From NCBI RefSeq assembly GCF_037949795.1, contig NZ_CP149932.1:1787001-1851000 (forward strand): DNA of 64,000 nt. Reading direction: 5' to 3'. Of this stretch, positions 47,522 to 57,143 are shown in pieces. The notes beneath the pieces were generated by a model, which was not told where the DNA came from, searched no databases, and saw nothing but the letters and a program-made list of their open reading frames with translations. Position numbers and translations under genes: made by a program. Origin of the DNA: Thioclava sp. GXIMD2076. Its GTDB lineage: Bacteria > Pseudomonadota > Alphaproteobacteria > Rhodobacterales > Rhodobacteraceae. The number at the start of each line of letters is the position of its first letter. Position 1 is the first letter of the stretch.

Positions 47522-48385
47522 ATGACGCGGGTTTTTCCGGTTCTGACGGTCATTCTGGCGATTATCGCCCTCTGGTACGGGGCGGCGGTCTGGCTCAATA
47601 GTGCATGGGTCTATGATCAGGCGCAGCGTTCGGGGGCGAGTGTGGGGTTCTGGGATATGCTGGGGCAGACGATGGGGCTGAAACGGCCTGTCCTGCCCGC
47701 GCCGCATCAGGTGGTGATGGGGCTATGGGACGGGATCACGGGGCAGAAGATCACCTCGAAACGGTCTCTGGTCTATCATGGCTGGATCACGCTGGAGGCC
47801 ACGGGGCTCGGGTTTATCATCGGGACGGTGGCGGGGCTTTTGCTGGCGGTGGCGCTTGTGCATAACAAGGCGCTGGATATGAGTTTCATGCCCTGGGCGA
47901 TTGCCTCCCAGACCATTCCCGTTCTGGCGATTGCGCCGATGGTGATCGTGGTGCTGGCCTCCCTCGGGGTGAAGGGGCTGCTGCCCAAGGCGTTGATTGC
48001 GGCTTACTTAAGTTTCTTCCCCGTGCTGGTGGGCATGGTGAAGGGGCTCAGGGCGCCCGATGCGATGCAGATCGATCTGTTGCGCACCTATGGCGCGCCG
48101 AAAGCCGCGATGTTCTGGAAGCTGCGGCTGCCGTCCTCGATGGCCTATTTCTTTGCCTCGCTGAAGGTGGGGGTGGCGGCGGCTCTTGTGGGCACGATCG
48201 TGGCCGAGCTGCCTGCGGGCGCTGTGGCGGGGCTCGGGGCGCGTCTGTTGCAGGGCAGCTATTACGGGCAGACGATCCAGATCTGGGCGGCGCTGATTGC
48301 GGCGGCCTGTCTGGCGGCGGTGCTGGTGGCGTTGGTCGGGCTCGTCGAGAGGATCGTATTGAAGAGAATGGGGCTGGCAAGATGA
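47522..48385 (+). CDS. ABC transporter permease 1
   Basis: 287 residues, six or seven hydrophobic segments, with the inner-membrane EAA-type loop (PDAMQIDLLRTYGAPKAAMFWKLRLPS) that contacts the ATPase. Its stop overlaps the next permease start (ATGA). The two permeases likely form a heterodimeric channel. Confidence 0.9.
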   Translation: MTRVFPVLTVILAIIALWYGAAVWLNSAWVYDQAQRSGASVGFWDMLGQTMGLKRPVLPAPHQVVMGLWDGITGQKITSKRSLVYHGWITLEATGLGFIIGTVAGLLLAVALVHNKALDMSFMPWAIASQTIPVLAIAPMVIVVLASLGVKGLLPKALIAAYLSFFPVLVGMVKGLRAPDAMQIDLLRTYGAPKAAMFWKLRLPSSMAYFFASLKVGVAAALVGTIVAELPAGAVAGLGARLLQGSYYGQTIQIWAALIAAACLAAVLVALVGLVERIVLKRMGLAR

Positions 48386-49224
48386 GCGTTCTGATCTGTG
48401 CGATTGTCTTCTGGATTGCGGCGATTGCGCTGAATTCCTTCATTGCCGCGCGTTGGCCGGAACGCCGTTGGGCGCGCTATTTTGTGCCCGCTCTTTTCGG
48501 GGTGACGCTTCTGGTGCTCTGGGAAGGGATCGTGCGGGGCTTTGGCGTGAGCCAGGTGATCCTGCCGGCTCCGAGCCTGATTGCCGAGCGTTTTGCCGCC
48601 TCGACCGGCGTGCTCTGGATCGATTTCCGCCAGACCATCCTCAAGGGTGCGCTCTCGGGCTATATCATGGGCTGTGCTGCGGCCTTTGTGGTGGCGGTTC
48701 TGGTGGACCGCTCGCGGTTTCTGGAGCGCGGGCTGATGCCGGTCGGGAACTTCTTGGCCGCCTTGCCGATTGTGGGGATCGCGCCGATTTTCGTCATGTG
48801 GTTCGGCTTTGACTGGCAGTCCAAGGCAGCGGTGGTGATTGTCACCGTGTTCTTTCCGGTGCTGGTCAATATGGTTGCGGGCCTCAAAGCCACAGATCCG
48901 CTGCAGCGCGATCTGATGCGCACCTATGGGGCAAGCTATATGCAGACGCTGGTGAAGATGCGCCTGCCGGCGGCGCTGCCGTTCCTCTTCAACGGGCTGA
49001 AAATTGCCACGACGCTGGCGCTGATCGGCGCGATCGTTGCTGAATTTTTCGGCTCTCCGACTCGGGGCATGGGATTTCGGATCTCGACGGCGGTGGGGCA
49101 ACTCGACATGGCGCTCGTTTGGTCGGAGATTACCGTGGCAGCACTGGCAGGGACCGGATTCTACGGGCTGATCGCGCTTGTGGAGAAAGGGCTGACCTTC
49201 TGGCATCCGTCGCAAAGGGGATAA
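48382..49224 (+). CDS. ABC transporter permease 2
   Basis: 280 residues, similar layout and an EAA loop (DPLQRDLMRTYGASYMQTLVKMRLP) closely like that of the first permease. A polytopic inner-membrane subunit of the same importer. The binding-protein gene follows 53 bases downstream. Confidence 0.9.
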   Translation: MSVLICAIVFWIAAIALNSFIAARWPERRWARYFVPALFGVTLLVLWEGIVRGFGVSQVILPAPSLIAERFAASTGVLWIDFRQTILKGALSGYIMGCAAAFVVAVLVDRSRFLERGLMPVGNFLAALPIVGIAPIFVMWFGFDWQSKAAVVIVTVFFPVLVNMVAGLKATDPLQRDLMRTYGASYMQTLVKMRLPAALPFLFNGLKIATTLALIGAIVAEFFGSPTRGMGFRISTAVGQLDMALVWSEITVAALAGTGFYGLIALVEKGLTFWHPSQRG

Positions 49225-49277
49225 GCGACGGGGGCTTCAGGGATATGGAAATAAACGATAATCAACAGGAGAGTAAG

Positions 49278-50261
49278 ATGAAGAACTGGATGATGGGCGC
49301 AGCGCTTGCAGCCCTTGCCACCGCAAGCCCGGCCTTTGCCGCCGATGTGACGCTGCAGCTGAAATGGGTCACGCAGGCGCAGTTTGCGGGCTATTATGTC
49401 GCGAGGGACAAGGGCTTTTACGATGACGAGGGGATCGATGTGGATATCCTCGCCGGTGGACCCGATATCTCGCCCACGCAAGTGATGGCCGGTGGTGGCG
49501 CCGATGTGACCGTGGACTGGATGCCCTCGGCGCTGGCCGCACGCGAGAAGGGGCTCCCGCTTGTCAATATCGCGCAGCCGTTCAAATCCTCCGGTATGAT
49601 GCTCACCTGCCTCAAGGAGAGCGGCATCACCTCGCCCGAGGATTTCAAGGGCAAGACGCTGGGCGTGTGGTTTGGCGGCAATGAATACCCGTTCCTGAGC
49701 TGGATGAGCACGCTGGGTATCCCGACCGATGGGTCGGAGGGCGGCGTGACCGTGCTCAAACAGGGCTTCAACGTCGATCCGCTGCTGCAGAAGCAGGCGG
49801 CCTGTATCTCGACCATGACCTATAACGAATACTGGCAGATCATCGATGCGGGGATTTCGCCCGACGATCTCGTGACCTTCAAATACGAGGACGAGGGCGT
49901 GGCCACTCTGGAAGACGGTCTCTATGTGCTTGAGGATAATCTGAAAGATCCGGCCTTCAAGGAGAAGATGGTCAAGTTCGTCCGGGCCTCGATGAAGGGC
50001 TGGAAATGGGCCGAGGAGAATCCCGACGAGGCGGCCGAGATTGTGCTCGATAACGACATGACCGGCGCGCAGACCGAAGAACACCAGAAGCGCATGATGG
50101 CCGAGGTCGCCAAGCTGACCGCGGGTTCGAACGGCGCGCTTGATCCGGCAGATTATGATCGCACGGTCGAAGTGCTTATGAATGGCGGTTCCGACCCGGT
50201 CATCACCAAAAAGCCGGAGGGAGCCTATACGCTGGAGATCACCAACGAGGCGCTCGAATAA
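49278..50261 (+). CDS. ABC transporter substrate-binding protein, NMT1/THI5-like
   Basis: 327 residues with a signal peptide (about 1-22, ending SPAFA before ADVTLQLKW). The mature part has the family start TLQLKWVTQAQFAGYYVA, with KGFYDDEGIDVDI, typical of periplasmic binders for thiamine-pyrimidine, riboflavin or similar heterocycles. Together with the operon context, a pyrimidine-related ligand is likely. ATG preceded by aggaga. Confidence 0.9.
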   Translation: MKNWMMGAALAALATASPAFAADVTLQLKWVTQAQFAGYYVARDKGFYDDEGIDVDILAGGPDISPTQVMAGGGADVTVDWMPSALAAREKGLPLVNIAQPFKSSGMMLTCLKESGITSPEDFKGKTLGVWFGGNEYPFLSWMSTLGIPTDGSEGGVTVLKQGFNVDPLLQKQAACISTMTYNEYWQIIDAGISPDDLVTFKYEDEGVATLEDGLYVLEDNLKDPAFKEKMVKFVRASMKGWKWAEENPDEAAEIVLDNDMTGAQTEEHQKRMMAEVAKLTAGSNGALDPADYDRTVEVLMNGGSDPVITKKPEGAYTLEITNEALE

Positions 50262-50287
50262 GGCGGTCTTGATCGGGAAAGTCCAGG

Positions 50288-50315
50288 CGCGCGGGAGTAA
50301 TCCCGCGCGTCTTTT
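50288..50315 (+). terminator. Terminator of the pyrimidine transport operon
   Basis: Perfect 9-bp stem CGCGCGGGA / TCCCGCGCG, loop GTAA, followed by TCTTTTAC. It lies 27 bases after the binding-protein stop. Confidence 0.85.
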
Positions 50316-50380
50316 ACATTTTAATCGTATTTTCATCGCGCTCTGCGACTCTGAGGTAGAGAGGCCCAAAGGAGGGCGTG

Positions 50381-50824
50381 ATGAGTAGATCGAGACCGTA
50401 TCAGGAAGAGGGGCTTCCCGCCTGGGTCAAATGGGGGCTGTTTCCGGCCATGCTGGGGGGCTTTGGCTGGGCGTTCTATGCCGTGTCGCAAAGCCAGTTC
50501 GCCGCACCTGCCTCCTATCTGTTCAACACACCTTCGGAGGCTGTGGAGGCGGCCTATTGCATGGTGGTGGCGGAGGATGTCCATCCCAACCGTGTGCCGC
50601 CCGGGTCCTATCTGAGCGAGGCGCGCAATTTCTGGATGACGCGTCTGCGCGAGATCAGTGGGAGCGGTATGGGCGCTGCGCTTGTGAAGGCGCGGGTGCA
50701 ACTGACCCGCGATATCGACCGTGTGCAGCGGCCCAATCCGCGGAAGGAATGGCTGGAATTCACGGTCGGCGAATGCAGCCACAAGGCCACGAATTACGGC
50801 ATGAAATTCCGCGAGTTCCAGTGA
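50381..50824 (+). CDS. Hypothetical protein with one membrane helix
   Basis: 147 residues (ATG, with a GTG three bases before as alternative; aaggagg as ribosome-binding site). One hydrophobic segment near 18-36 (WGLFPAMLGGFGWAFYAVSQ). The rest is soluble with two cysteines (AYCMVV and GECSHKA). It is convergent with the MscS gene, with which it shares no sequence. No family recognised. Confidence 0.75.
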   Translation: MSRSRPYQEEGLPAWVKWGLFPAMLGGFGWAFYAVSQSQFAAPASYLFNTPSEAVEAAYCMVVAEDVHPNRVPPGSYLSEARNFWMTRLREISGSGMGAALVKARVQLTRDIDRVQRPNPRKEWLEFTVGECSHKATNYGMKFREFQ

Positions 50825-52018
50825 TCAGCCCAAGGGGGACAGATTGTCCTGCAGGCTGCGTCCTGTGCCCGGCTCGGCATTGATGCTGGCCTCTGCGCGG
50901 GTGCGTGGCAGGGCATGGGGCATCTCGCGCTGGATGTAGTCGATGATCGCCTCGCGGGTCTCGCAGCGCAGGTCGAACACGCGCGGCGCCGTGCGCGCCG
51001 AGACCAGCACACGGATCTCCATCACCCGCTCGCGGAAATCCGTGACCTGCATCGCATAGACCTTGCCATCCCAGAGGCGGTTCTGTGCGACCAGTTGTTG
51101 CGCGACTTTGCGCAGCTTGCCCACATCTGCGGAATGGTCGAGATAGAACATGCAGGTGCCGATCAGTTCTGCATTGTCGCGGGTCCAGTTCTGGAACGGC
51201 TGCTCTATGAAATAGCTCAGGGGCACCACAAGACGGCGCCAGTCCCAGAGCTTGAGCACGACATAGGCCGAGGTGATCTCCTCGACCCAGCCCCATTCCC
51301 CCTCGACAATCAGCGCATCATCGATGCGGATCGGCTGGGTCAGGGCCAGCTGGATACCGGCGATGAGGTTTTTCAGGATCGGCTGGAGCGCAAGACCCAC
51401 CACGATACCGGCGGCACCACCCGCCGCCAGCAGCGAGACACCATATTGACGGACGGCGGGCACCGTCATGAGTGCGGCCGCCACCGCCAGCACGACGATG
51501 GCCACATTGGCCACCCGCAACAGGATACGGGTCTGGGTCACATGTTTGCGCGCCAGAAGATTGTCCTCGGCATCCAGCTTGAACCGGCGCATATGCAGCG
51601 TCGTCCAGATATAGAGCGCGGTATGGCCGATCCATGCCAGACAGAGGATGAAGGCCACCAGCAGAAGATGGCTGAACAGCCGCGCTGTCTCGGCGGAGAT
51701 CGGGGCGGCATTCACCCCCACGCCAAGCGCGATGATGATCAGCAACAGCCGGAGCGGCTTGGTCGAACGCGTCACCAGAGAGCGCCAGAACAGATCCTTG
51801 TTGCGCACCATCCGGTCCAGTGTCGAGCGCACCATCCGGTGCAGCGCGAGCGCAGCAACAAAACATACGACGAAAACCATAACGGACACGGTCCAGTCCG
51901 GCAGGTAGAGCGTGGCCTGATCGACCGCTGTCTCCATCACATCGCTCACCGCCGTCTCGAGGGTCTGCAATCCGTCGGGTAACGCGTCCAGCGCCTCGGG
52001 CGTGGTGTCGGTGGCCAT
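50825..52018 (-). CDS. MscS-family mechanosensitive channel
   Basis: 397 residues with about five hydrophobic helices (N-terminal to ~210) and the MscS pore and beta-domain region near GAAGIVVGLALQPILKNLIAGI and VEEITSAYVVLKLWDWRRLVVP. The family opens on membrane tension and protects cells from hypo-osmotic shock. It is convergent with the preceding small gene by adjoining stops. Confidence 0.92.
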   Translation of the reverse strand: MATDTTPEALDALPDGLQTLETAVSDVMETAVDQATLYLPDWTVSVMVFVVCFVAALALHRMVRSTLDRMVRNKDLFWRSLVTRSTKPLRLLLIIIALGVGVNAAPISAETARLFSHLLLVAFILCLAWIGHTALYIWTTLHMRRFKLDAEDNLLARKHVTQTRILLRVANVAIVVLAVAAALMTVPAVRQYGVSLLAAGGAAGIVVGLALQPILKNLIAGIQLALTQPIRIDDALIVEGEWGWVEEITSAYVVLKLWDWRRLVVPLSYFIEQPFQNWTRDNAELIGTCMFYLDHSADVGKLRKVAQQLVAQNRLWDGKVYAMQVTDFRERVMEIRVLVSARTAPRVFDLRCETREAIIDYIQREMPHALPRTRAEASINAEPGTGRSLQDNLSPLG

Positions 52019-52172
52019 AGTCTTCTCCGCTGATGGTTTGCCTATATGCTGCGGCGCAGCGCGCTGATGTCAAGGCAGGTGCCTGTGATAAGCGGCATTT
52101 TGCTTCCAACATGGGGTTTGGTGCGCTATCCCTTTGAGAAGAGGCCCCGAAAGGGGTTTGGGGGAGAATGGC

Positions 52173-53543
52173 ATGGCACGCGCGGCATTGACCGGCACGC
52201 GCATCCGCGAAAGGCGGATGGCACTTGGTATGAAACAGGCGGATCTGGCGCAGCGCATTGGCATGTCGGCGGCCTATGTCAATCTGATCGAGCATAACCG
52301 CAGGCGGGTAGCCGATCCGCTTCTGGTCCAGATCGCCGAGGCTCTAGAGGTCGAAACATTGGCGCTGGCCGAGGGGGCGGAGGGGGCGCTGTTTGACAAT
52401 TTGCGCGAGGCGGCGGCCTCCCTGCCGACCGAGGCTGCCAGCCCGGCCAGGGCGGTGTCCTCTCCCTTGGCGGCGCCTGTGGCAGAGCTTGACCGGATCG
52501 AGGAATTTGTGGGCCGTTTTCCGGGATGGGCGGCGCTCCTGTCGGACCGCCAGCGCCAGATTACGGGGCTCAACCGGCTGGTCGAGCAACTCTCCGAACG
52601 GCTGTCGGAGGATCCGTTCCTGATCGACGGGCTGCATGAGGTGATCTCGGCCGTCACCAGCCTGCGCTCTACGGCGGCCATCCTGACCGACGAGCCCCAG
52701 ATCGAGCCAGAATGGCAGGCGCGGTTCCTGCAGACGATTTCCGGCGAGAGCCTGCGCCTGTCGGGCGCGGCGGAGGCGCTGGTGGGCTATCTCGACAGCC
52801 AGAGCGGAGCGGATCTCGCCCAGTCCGGCCCTTTCGAGCAGATGGAAGCATGGTTGCGCGAACGGGACTGGCATGTGGCCGAACTGGAGGCCGACCCCGC
52901 TGCCGGTATCGATGCCATCGTCACGGGCGCGCGCAGTCTTGCCTCCGAGGCGGCGCGCGCGCTGGTGCGCAACTGGCTGGGGCTCATGCGCGAAGATATC
53001 AGGGCGCTGCCGATGGCCGCGCTGGAGGCGGCGCTGGCGCGGCACGGGCTCGCGCCCGGGGCGATTGCGACGGATCTGGGCGTGCCCGCCGGTCTGGTTC
53101 TGCGCCGTCTGGCCCAGCTTCCGGCGGGCCATGTGCATGCGCCCGAACTGGGTCTCGTGATCTGCGATGCGTCGGGCGCGATCATCTTCCGCAGGCCCTG
53201 CACAGGCTTTGCCTTGCCGCGTTACGGGGCGGGTTGCGGGCTCTGGCCGATCTATGAGGCGTTGCGCCAGCCGATGCAGCCGCTGCGCCATGACGTAGAG
53301 ATCGCGGGACGGGTGAGCCAGAGTTTCGCCACCTATTCCATCGCCGTGCCGCAGGCGGCGGGGCAGGGATTTGGCCAGCCGCTGGTGCTGCATTCGCATA
53401 TGCTGATCGTGCCGCTTTCTCCCGCGCTGGCCAGCGGTCCGCGCCGTCCTATCGGGGTCACCTGCCGGATCTGCCCGCGCACGGCCTGCACCGCACGGCG
53501 GGAACCCTCGATCCTCGGCACCGTGCGCTCGGATCTGGGGTAG
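52173..53543 (+). CDS. XRE-type ScfR-like regulator (short-chain acyl-CoA sensor family)
   Basis: 456 residues from ATG at 52173. N-terminal helix-turn-helix (RIRERRMALGMKQADLAQRIGMSAAYVNLIEHNRR in pieces) followed by a large sensor domain. The C-terminal part ends with VTCRICPRTACTARREPSIL, the cysteine-containing signature of the RamB/PccR/ScfR family (DUF2083-like), which senses acyl-CoAs of acetate/propionate metabolism. I do not see the HExxH motif of IrrE-type relatives. The next genes encode a response regulator and a transporter-kinase. Confidence 0.83.
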   Translation: MARAALTGTRIRERRMALGMKQADLAQRIGMSAAYVNLIEHNRRRVADPLLVQIAEALEVETLALAEGAEGALFDNLREAAASLPTEAASPARAVSSPLAAPVAELDRIEEFVGRFPGWAALLSDRQRQITGLNRLVEQLSERLSEDPFLIDGLHEVISAVTSLRSTAAILTDEPQIEPEWQARFLQTISGESLRLSGAAEALVGYLDSQSGADLAQSGPFEQMEAWLRERDWHVAELEADPAAGIDAIVTGARSLASEAARALVRNWLGLMREDIRALPMAALEAALARHGLAPGAIATDLGVPAGLVLRRLAQLPAGHVHAPELGLVICDASGAIIFRRPCTGFALPRYGAGCGLWPIYEALRQPMQPLRHDVEIAGRVSQSFATYSIAVPQAAGQGFGQPLVLHSHMLIVPLSPALASGPRRPIGVTCRICPRTACTARREPSILGTVRSDLG

Positions 53544-53614
53544 CGTGGGGTGTCGGGAAGATTTGACATGGTTCCCCTCGCGGGGGATAGTCGGAGCGGG
53601 AGAAGGAGACGGGC

Positions 53615-54040
53615 ATGCCGAAAGACCATGTTCTTCTGATTGAGGACGAACCGAATATCACCGAAGCGCTGCGGTTCATTCTGACGCGGCGCGGCTTTGC
53701 GGTGTCCAGCGAGGCGGATGGTGCGCGGGCGATGGCGGCCATTGCCGAGACGCGGCCCGATGCGATCATTCTGGATATGATGCTGCCGGGATGCTCGGGG
53801 CTCGAGATACTTGCGGCCCTGCGCGCGGATCCGGGTCTGAAGGCGATCCCTGTCCTGATGCTGACCGCACGGGGACAGGCGCGTGACCGCGCTGCGGCCG
53901 ATGAGGCGGGAGCTACGGCCTTTCTGGCCAAACCCTTCGCCAATGCCGATCTGCTGGAAGCGATCGACGGGATTCTGGCCCCGGGGCGTGGCACGACGGA
54001 GACCGGCCTGAACCAAGGGCTCTCGCATGGCACCGGCTAA
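53615..54040 (+). CDS. Receiver-only response regulator
   Basis: 141 residues: a single REC domain (HVLLIEDEPNI with acidic pair, phospho-Asp in DAIILDMMLPG, Lys in AFLAKPFANADLLE) and a short tail. There is no output domain, so signal must pass to another protein or act by phosphate sharing. Its end overlaps the 89-residue gene by 14 bases. Partner kinase probably the SSF-kinase two genes later. Confidence 0.9.
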   Translation: MPKDHVLLIEDEPNITEALRFILTRRGFAVSSEADGARAMAAIAETRPDAIILDMMLPGCSGLEILAALRADPGLKAIPVLMLTARGQARDRAAADEAGATAFLAKPFANADLLEAIDGILAPGRGTTETGLNQGLSHGTG

Positions 54041-54296
54041 GGCCCCGCTGTTTCTGGCGCGGCGCTCCTATCGGCTGCGGAGGGTGATGGATGCGCTGCG
54101 GCTCCTGCCGCTTCTGGGGCTGGTCCTGTTCGTGCTGCCCGGGTTCTTCGTCCTCCGGCCCGCACATGTGGCGGCGCTGGGGCTCTATCTGTTTGCCGTC
54201 TGGGCCGGGCTGATCGTGGTGACGGCAATCCTCTCGCGCAGGCTGGAGCATGTGCTGGCCGAGGCGGGGACGCAGCCAGAGGACCGCGATGACTAG
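54027..54296 (+). CDS. Small two-helix membrane protein, partner-like for SSF kinase
   Basis: 89 residues with two hydrophobic helices (LRLLPLLGLVLFVLPGFF and GLYLFAVWAGLIVVTAIL) and basic flanks. It overlaps the response regulator at its start (14 bases) and the kinase at its end (8 bases). Length, two helices and position before an SSF-containing gene resemble small subunits known next to SSS-family transporters (DUF4212) and the CbrX protein next to cbrA. No direct evidence of interaction. Confidence 0.78.
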   Translation: MAPAKAPLFLARRSYRLRRVMDALRLLPLLGLVLFVLPGFFVLRPAHVAALGLYLFAVWAGLIVVTAILSRRLEHVLAEAGTQPEDRDD

Positions 54297-57060
54297 CGCC
54301 CGGATGACGGGCGTCTTCGGAACGGGGCTGGAGCAGGCGACGCTTACGGGCATGAGCTTTGATGGGCTGATCCTCGTCTGTCTGGCCTATGTGATCCTCC
54401 TGTTCGGGGTGGCCTTCTGGGCCGAGGGGCGGGCGCGCCGTGGACATATGGGCATCCTGCAAAGCCCGTGGGTCTATACGCTGTCGCTGTCGATCTATTG
54501 CACTGCATGGACCTTCTACGGGGCCGTGGGCTATGCCGCGCGCTCCGGGCTAGAGTTCGTGACCATCTATCTGGGTCCGAGCCTTGTGTTTTGCGGTTGG
54601 TGGTGGCTGCTGCGCAAGCTGGTGCAGGTGGGGCGGGCGCAAAGGGTGACCTCGGTGGCCGATCTGATTTCGGCCCGCTATGGCAAATCGAACAGTCTCG
54701 GCGTGGTGGTGACCCTGCTGGCTGTGCTGGCCGCCACCCCCTATATCGCGCTGCAGCTGCAATCTGTGACCGAGAGCCTGAGCGCCTTTGCGGTGCCCGT
54801 GGCCGATGGCGGAACGGTCCCGGTAAGTGATGCCAAACAGAGTTGGGCGATGTGGATTGCCATCGGGCTTGCGGCCTTTGCCATCCTTTTCGGCACCCGT
54901 AATCTGGATGCGAGGGAGCGCCATCATGGGGTCGTTATGGCGATTGCGCTCGAGGCGGTGGTGAAACTGGTGGCGGTGCTGGCGGTGGGCGGCTTTGTCG
55001 TCTGGGTCCTGGGGGGCGGCTGGGGGCCGATCATGGAGCGCATCGATCTGCACGCGACGCAGGACTGGGTGCCGCAGCCGGGTCGCTTCATGGGACTGAC
55101 GCTTTTGTCGGCGGCGGCGATCCTGACATTGCCGCGGATGTTTCAGGTGCTGGTGGTCGAGAATGTCGAGGAACGGCATCTGGCCTTTGCCGCATGGGCC
55201 TTTCCGGCCTATCTGGCGCTGATCTCGGTCTTCGTGCTGCCGATTGCGGTAATGGGGCTGGAGCTTCTGCCGGAGGGCGCCAATCCCGATCTTTTCGTCC
55301 TGACGGTGCCATTGTCGCAAGGCCATGACTGGCTGGCACTGCTGGCCTTTCTGGGCGGGTTCTCTTCTGCGACCTCGATGGTGATCGTGGCGGCCATTGC
55401 ACTGGCCACGATGATCTCGAACCAGATCGTGACGCCGCTCTGGCTGGCGCTGTGGCCCGCCCATAACAGCAATCTGCGCCATATCGTGCTGATGTCGCGC
55501 CGCGTGGCGATTGCCTTGGTAATGGGCTTGGGCTTTGGCTACTACCGGCTGTCGGGTCAGGGGGCGCTGGCCGAGATCGGGCTCATTGCCTTTGTGGGCG
55601 CGGCGCAGACGCTTCCGGCGCTCCTGGGCGGGCTCTACTGGCGCGGTGGCACCCATCAGGGCGCGCTGACAGGGTTGCTCTTGGGGGGCGCGATCTGGGT
55701 CTATACGCTCTTTGTGCCGTCCTTCGGGGAAGGGGGGCTGATGTCGGCGCAGATGCTGGCAGAGGGGCCGTGGGGGATCGGCTGGCTCCGTCCCGAGGCG
55801 CTTTTCGGGCTGGAGGGGATGGACCCTCTGTTACATGCGCTGTTCTGGTCACTGTTTTTCAACGTGACGGGCTATGTGACGCTGTCGCTGCTGTCTTTCC
55901 CGCCGCCTCTGGAACGTCTGCAGGGCGTGGCCTTCGTCAATATCTACGAGGAGGGGCCGGGGCCGCGGGGCTGGCATATGGCGGTGGCCGAGGCTGAGGA
56001 TTACCTCTCGATGGCGCAGCGTATCCTTGGCGCGCAGGTAGCGCAGCGTTTCTTTCAGGAAGAGGCCGCACGGCAGGGTAAAACCGGCTGGCTGCCTGAC
56101 CCCACCCGAGATTTCCTGACAGCGCTGGAGCGGCGGCTGGCCGGCTCGGTGGGCTCGGCCACGGCCCATGCGATGCTGGCGCAGCTATCGGGCGGGCGGG
56201 TGATCTCGGTCCGGGATCTGATCAATATGGCCAGCGAAGCGGCTGACATAAAAGAACATTCCTATCAGCTCGAGACCAAATCCGAAGAGCTTGCGCAGGT
56301 CGCGCGCCAGCTGCGCGAGGCCAATGACAAACTGACCCGCATCTCGGTGCAAAAAGACGCGTTTCTGGGCCAGATCAGCCATGAGCTGCGCACGCCGATG
56401 ACCTCGATCCGCGCATTCTCCGAGATCCTGATGGAGCCGGATCTCCCCGAGGCGATGCGGCGCGACTATGCGAAGATCATCCTCGACGAAGCCCGGCGCC
56501 TGACGCGTCTGCTCGATGATCTTCTGGATCTCTCGGTGCTTGAACATCGCAAGGTGCAGCTACATATCGGGGCCACGAATTTGCATGATCTGCTGGACCG
56601 CGCGACACAGGCCGCAGGGCCGGAGGCGGGGCATGAGGCGGGCCAGTTGCGCATCGAACGGGACTTCCCGAGCGAACATGTCGGGCTTATTACCGATGGC
56701 GACCGGCTGGTGCAGGTCTTCATCAACCTCATCACCAATGCACGCAAATACTGCGTTGCAGCAAAGCCGGTTCTGCGAATCGAAGTGCGGCGGGACGGGG
56801 AGTTTGCCCAGATCGATTTCATCGATAACGGGCAAGGCATTCCAAAGGCCGAGCAGGATCTGATCTTTGAGAAATTTTCACGACTTACCGATACAGCTAA
56901 AGCAGGCGGGGCCGGGCTGGGTCTTGCGATTTGCAAGGAGATTCTGGGTAATCTGGGCGGGTCTATCGACTATCTTCCGGGGCAGGGCGGGGCCGCGTTC
57001 CGGGTGCGTGCGCCGCTTCGCAGCGTAAAAAATGTGGTTGATGTGAAAGATGGTTTGTAA
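54289..57060 (+). CDS. Transporter-fused sensor histidine kinase (SSF domain + HisKA + HATPase)
   Basis: 923 residues from the ATG that overlaps the small membrane gene. About 13 hydrophobic helices (~20-540) form a sodium:solute-symporter-like part. A linker with coiled-coil follows (YQLETKSEELAQVARQLREA), then HisKA with SHELRTPM and the ATPase part (INLITNARKYC, DNGQGIPKAE, GAGLGLAICKE). This is the CbrA/CrbS class, in which transport or binding of a substrate drives signalling. The likely ligand is an organic acid or amino acid; neighbouring ScfR suggests short-chain fatty acids. Confidence 0.9.
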   Translation: MTSARMTGVFGTGLEQATLTGMSFDGLILVCLAYVILLFGVAFWAEGRARRGHMGILQSPWVYTLSLSIYCTAWTFYGAVGYAARSGLEFVTIYLGPSLVFCGWWWLLRKLVQVGRAQRVTSVADLISARYGKSNSLGVVVTLLAVLAATPYIALQLQSVTESLSAFAVPVADGGTVPVSDAKQSWAMWIAIGLAAFAILFGTRNLDARERHHGVVMAIALEAVVKLVAVLAVGGFVVWVLGGGWGPIMERIDLHATQDWVPQPGRFMGLTLLSAAAILTLPRMFQVLVVENVEERHLAFAAWAFPAYLALISVFVLPIAVMGLELLPEGANPDLFVLTVPLSQGHDWLALLAFLGGFSSATSMVIVAAIALATMISNQIVTPLWLALWPAHNSNLRHIVLMSRRVAIALVMGLGFGYYRLSGQGALAEIGLIAFVGAAQTLPALLGGLYWRGGTHQGALTGLLLGGAIWVYTLFVPSFGEGGLMSAQMLAEGPWGIGWLRPEALFGLEGMDPLLHALFWSLFFNVTGYVTLSLLSFPPPLERLQGVAFVNIYEEGPGPRGWHMAVAEAEDYLSMAQRILGAQVAQRFFQEEAARQGKTGWLPDPTRDFLTALERRLAGSVGSATAHAMLAQLSGGRVISVRDLINMASEAADIKEHSYQLETKSEELAQVARQLREANDKLTRISVQKDAFLGQISHELRTPMTSIRAFSEILMEPDLPEAMRRDYAKIILDEARRLTRLLDDLLDLSVLEHRKVQLHIGATNLHDLLDRATQAAGPEAGHEAGQLRIERDFPSEHVGLITDGDRLVQVFINLITNARKYCVAAKPVLRIEVRRDGEFAQIDFIDNGQGIPKAEQDLIFEKFSRLTDTAKAGGAGLGLAICKEILGNLGGSIDYLPGQGGAAFRVRAPLRSVKNVVDVKDGL

Positions 57061-57143
57061 TCATTGCTGCGTTAAAGGTTTTGTAAACCCTGATCTGCGA
57101 GGCTGCCCTGTGTCACCCTCGGTTCGGGTACAAGTGGGATAAC

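Noticed and set aside
53573..53587. TCCCC/GGGGA hairpin between the ScfR and receiver genes as terminator
   Set aside because: Only five pairs and no T run; could be chance in GC-rich DNA.
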